64,000 nucleotides of DNA, taken from Alphaproteobacteria bacterium US3C007 (GTDB lineage Bacteria; Pseudomonadota; Alphaproteobacteria; Rhodobacterales; Rhodobacteraceae). The translations under genes were made by a program, and so were the position numbers. Positions 62,946 through 64,000 of this stretch are shown one piece after another. The notes under the pieces were generated by a model. The model had not been told where the DNA came from and did not search any database. It saw nothing but the letters and a program-made list of their open reading frames with translations. The stretch covers positions 1,302,001 through 1,366,000 of the forward strand of contig CP139918.1 of the NCBI GenBank assembly GCA_034423775.1, in the 5' to 3' direction. Position 1 is the first letter of the stretch. Each line of letters begins with the position of its first letter.

Positions 62946-63107
62946 GGGGGTAGTGCCGGCTAGGGTTGGCTTGGCTAAAATGTCTGGACCTATGTTTTTT
63001 AAAGAGGTTGAATTTGCCCGTTGTGCTGGCGCGCGGCCTTGCTACTTTTTTACGGTTTTGGGTACATATTTGGATCGAGCCTTATCAAGGGGATGGCTGC
63101 CCGCCGA

Positions 63108-64000
63108 TCAAAGCGCTTGGGCGGTTTGCTCTTCCCTGATATTCGGCGCTTTGCTCCAAACCTGTAAAACGGCTAGGGCAATTTCCTCTTTGATATCCGC
63201 GTAAATCGCAACCTCAAGCGGCTCTTGGCCATATGTGTTTGCAAGCGAAATCAAATCGCCGGTTTCCAATTCGCGGTGCACCATGCTGTAGGGCAGCCAA
63301 CCCACGCCGATACCTTTTAGCGTTAGTTCTTTCATACCGCTGGAAAAAGCGGTTTCGCAAACCGGATCCTTGCTGTGATTTCGCGTGCCAAACAGGCGCT
63401 CGCCTGCGTTCAAAACCTCGCCAAAATAACTGTTATCCGGATATACGATTGCCGGCGTTGCGGGCGCTATTTCACCGCTATCTTTCACGGCATAGCGCAG
63501 CCTGCCACCTACAACGGGCACCAGATAATCTATCCCCCACAGGCCGCGGCGGATGGATGCATCAAAGGGCAATGGACCAGCATTTTTGGATTCATAGCAA
63601 AGCAACATATGCGTATCGCCGCGCAAAAACATTGTTACGCAATCGCGCAGGTTATCCGCCTGCAAGCGAAACTTAAGCGATGGAAAAACATGATTTGCGC
63701 GGAGCGCCATATCGGGAAAAGTGGAAAACACCGGTGCATGTTGTGCCGCAATCGACACGGTCGAGCTGGCGGGATTGAAATCGGCGATTTTGCTGCGTAA
63801 ATCTTGCAATCGTAGCACCAAAGCCCGAATTTCTTTTTCGTTAGAGAAAAGGGCGGGGCTTATTTCAATTTTATTGGTTCCGCGTTGTAAAATGGCGATG
63901 CCCAGCCAATTTTCAAAGCCTCGAATACGCCGGGAAAAAGCGGGTTGGGTAATATTGCGCCGCGCTGCCGCGCGAGTCATGTTTTTTTCCTCTAAAAGTA
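63108..64000 (-). CDS. LysR-family transcriptional regulator (5' partial)
   Basis: About 297 residues are visible; the frame stays open to the window edge (LEEKNMTRAAARRNITQPAFS), so the true start is outside and the ATG at 63980 is internal to the helix-turn-helix. The DNA-binding helix TRAAARRNITQPAFSRRI is followed by a linker and a C-terminal substrate-binding domain (about 90-290). The effector and targets are unknown. It is convergent with the helicase gene. Confidence 0.87.
   Translation of the reverse strand, partial: LLEEKNMTRAAARRNITQPAFSRRIRGFENWLGIAILQRGTNKIEISPALFSNEKEIRALVLRLQDLRSKIADFNPASSTVSIAAQHAPVFSTFPDMALRANHVFPSLKFRLQADNLRDCVTMFLRGDTHMLLCYESKNAGPLPFDASIRRGLWGIDYLVPVVGGRLRYAVKDSGEIAPATPAIVYPDNSYFGEVLNAGERLFGTRNHSKDPVCETAFSSGMKELTLKGIGVGWLPYSMVHRELETGDLISLANTYGQEPLEVAIYADIKEEIALAVLQVWSKAPNIREEQTAQAL

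Noticed and set aside
1..64000. CRISPR array, prophage, insertion sequence or other mobile element
   Set aside because: No regularly spaced repeats, transposase, integrase or phage structural genes were seen; the lone S74-like protein is exported and not in a phage context.

Overview
The window looks like chromosomal DNA of a low-GC marine alphaproteobacterium of the Roseobacter group (Rhodobacterales). The evidence is gene content: a eutABC/doeAB ectoine cluster, lptC-lptA-lptB-hpf-ptsN without rpoN, a split Mrp antiporter operon of the mnhEFG...BCD type, NodH-like sulfotransferase/glycosyltransferase genes and a roseobacter-like hybrid kinase. Many spacers are AT-rich and the codon use suits moderate GC. 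An RCA/Planktomarina-like lineage is only a guess. I saw no rRNA, tRNA, CRISPR, transposase, phage or plasmid replication gene.

Layout. 1-1752: the 3' end of a GntR/FCD regulator and a class III aminotransferase. 1822-3049: a VWA/DUF1194 secreted protein and a secreted protein with a degenerate S74 chaperone domain. 3144-15222 (all minus): a DMT exporter, then an ectoine/hydroxyectoine catabolic block (aminotransferase, doeB, doeA, eutC, eutB, eutA) behind a complete Pot-type ABC importer (ATPase, binding protein, two permeases). Intrinsic terminators lie after the binding-protein gene and after the aminotransferase. 15463-19446: a deacetylase-family gene followed by xseB-ispA-dxs (isoprenoid precursors). 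19775-24934: an epimerase-like protein, a methyltransferase, a thiolase and a hybrid histidine kinase.

24976-27244: the KpsE- and KpsT-like parts of a capsule exporter; the KpsM-like permease lies 28 kb away at 55117. 27496-35137: a ten-gene Mrp-type cation/proton antiporter operon with three D-type subunits and an extra small membrane protein. 35317-39582: comF-grxC-nitrilase-marR, facing a methyltransferase and hemH. 39612-44163: a six-gene acyl-CoA-type operon containing an APH-fold kinase next to a histidine phosphatase. 44429-48225: RNase D, lptCAB, hpf and ptsN. 48258-54561: a surface-polysaccharide operon (galE, two paralogous glycosyltransferases, a GT14-like enzyme and a two-domain sulfotransferase), divergent from kpsM across 555 bp. 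56157-59283: dnaK-dnaJ behind an RpoH-type promoter. 59332-64000: radC, an unlisted 43-residue membrane protein, a DEAD-box helicase with a structured leader, and a LysR regulator cut by the window edge.

Most of the window is ordinary housekeeping. The most interesting parts are the Pot-type transporter joined to ectoine catabolism, the sulfated-polysaccharide cluster with its split exporter, the kinase/phosphatase acyl operon, the orphan S74-like protein, and the folded leader of the helicase gene.
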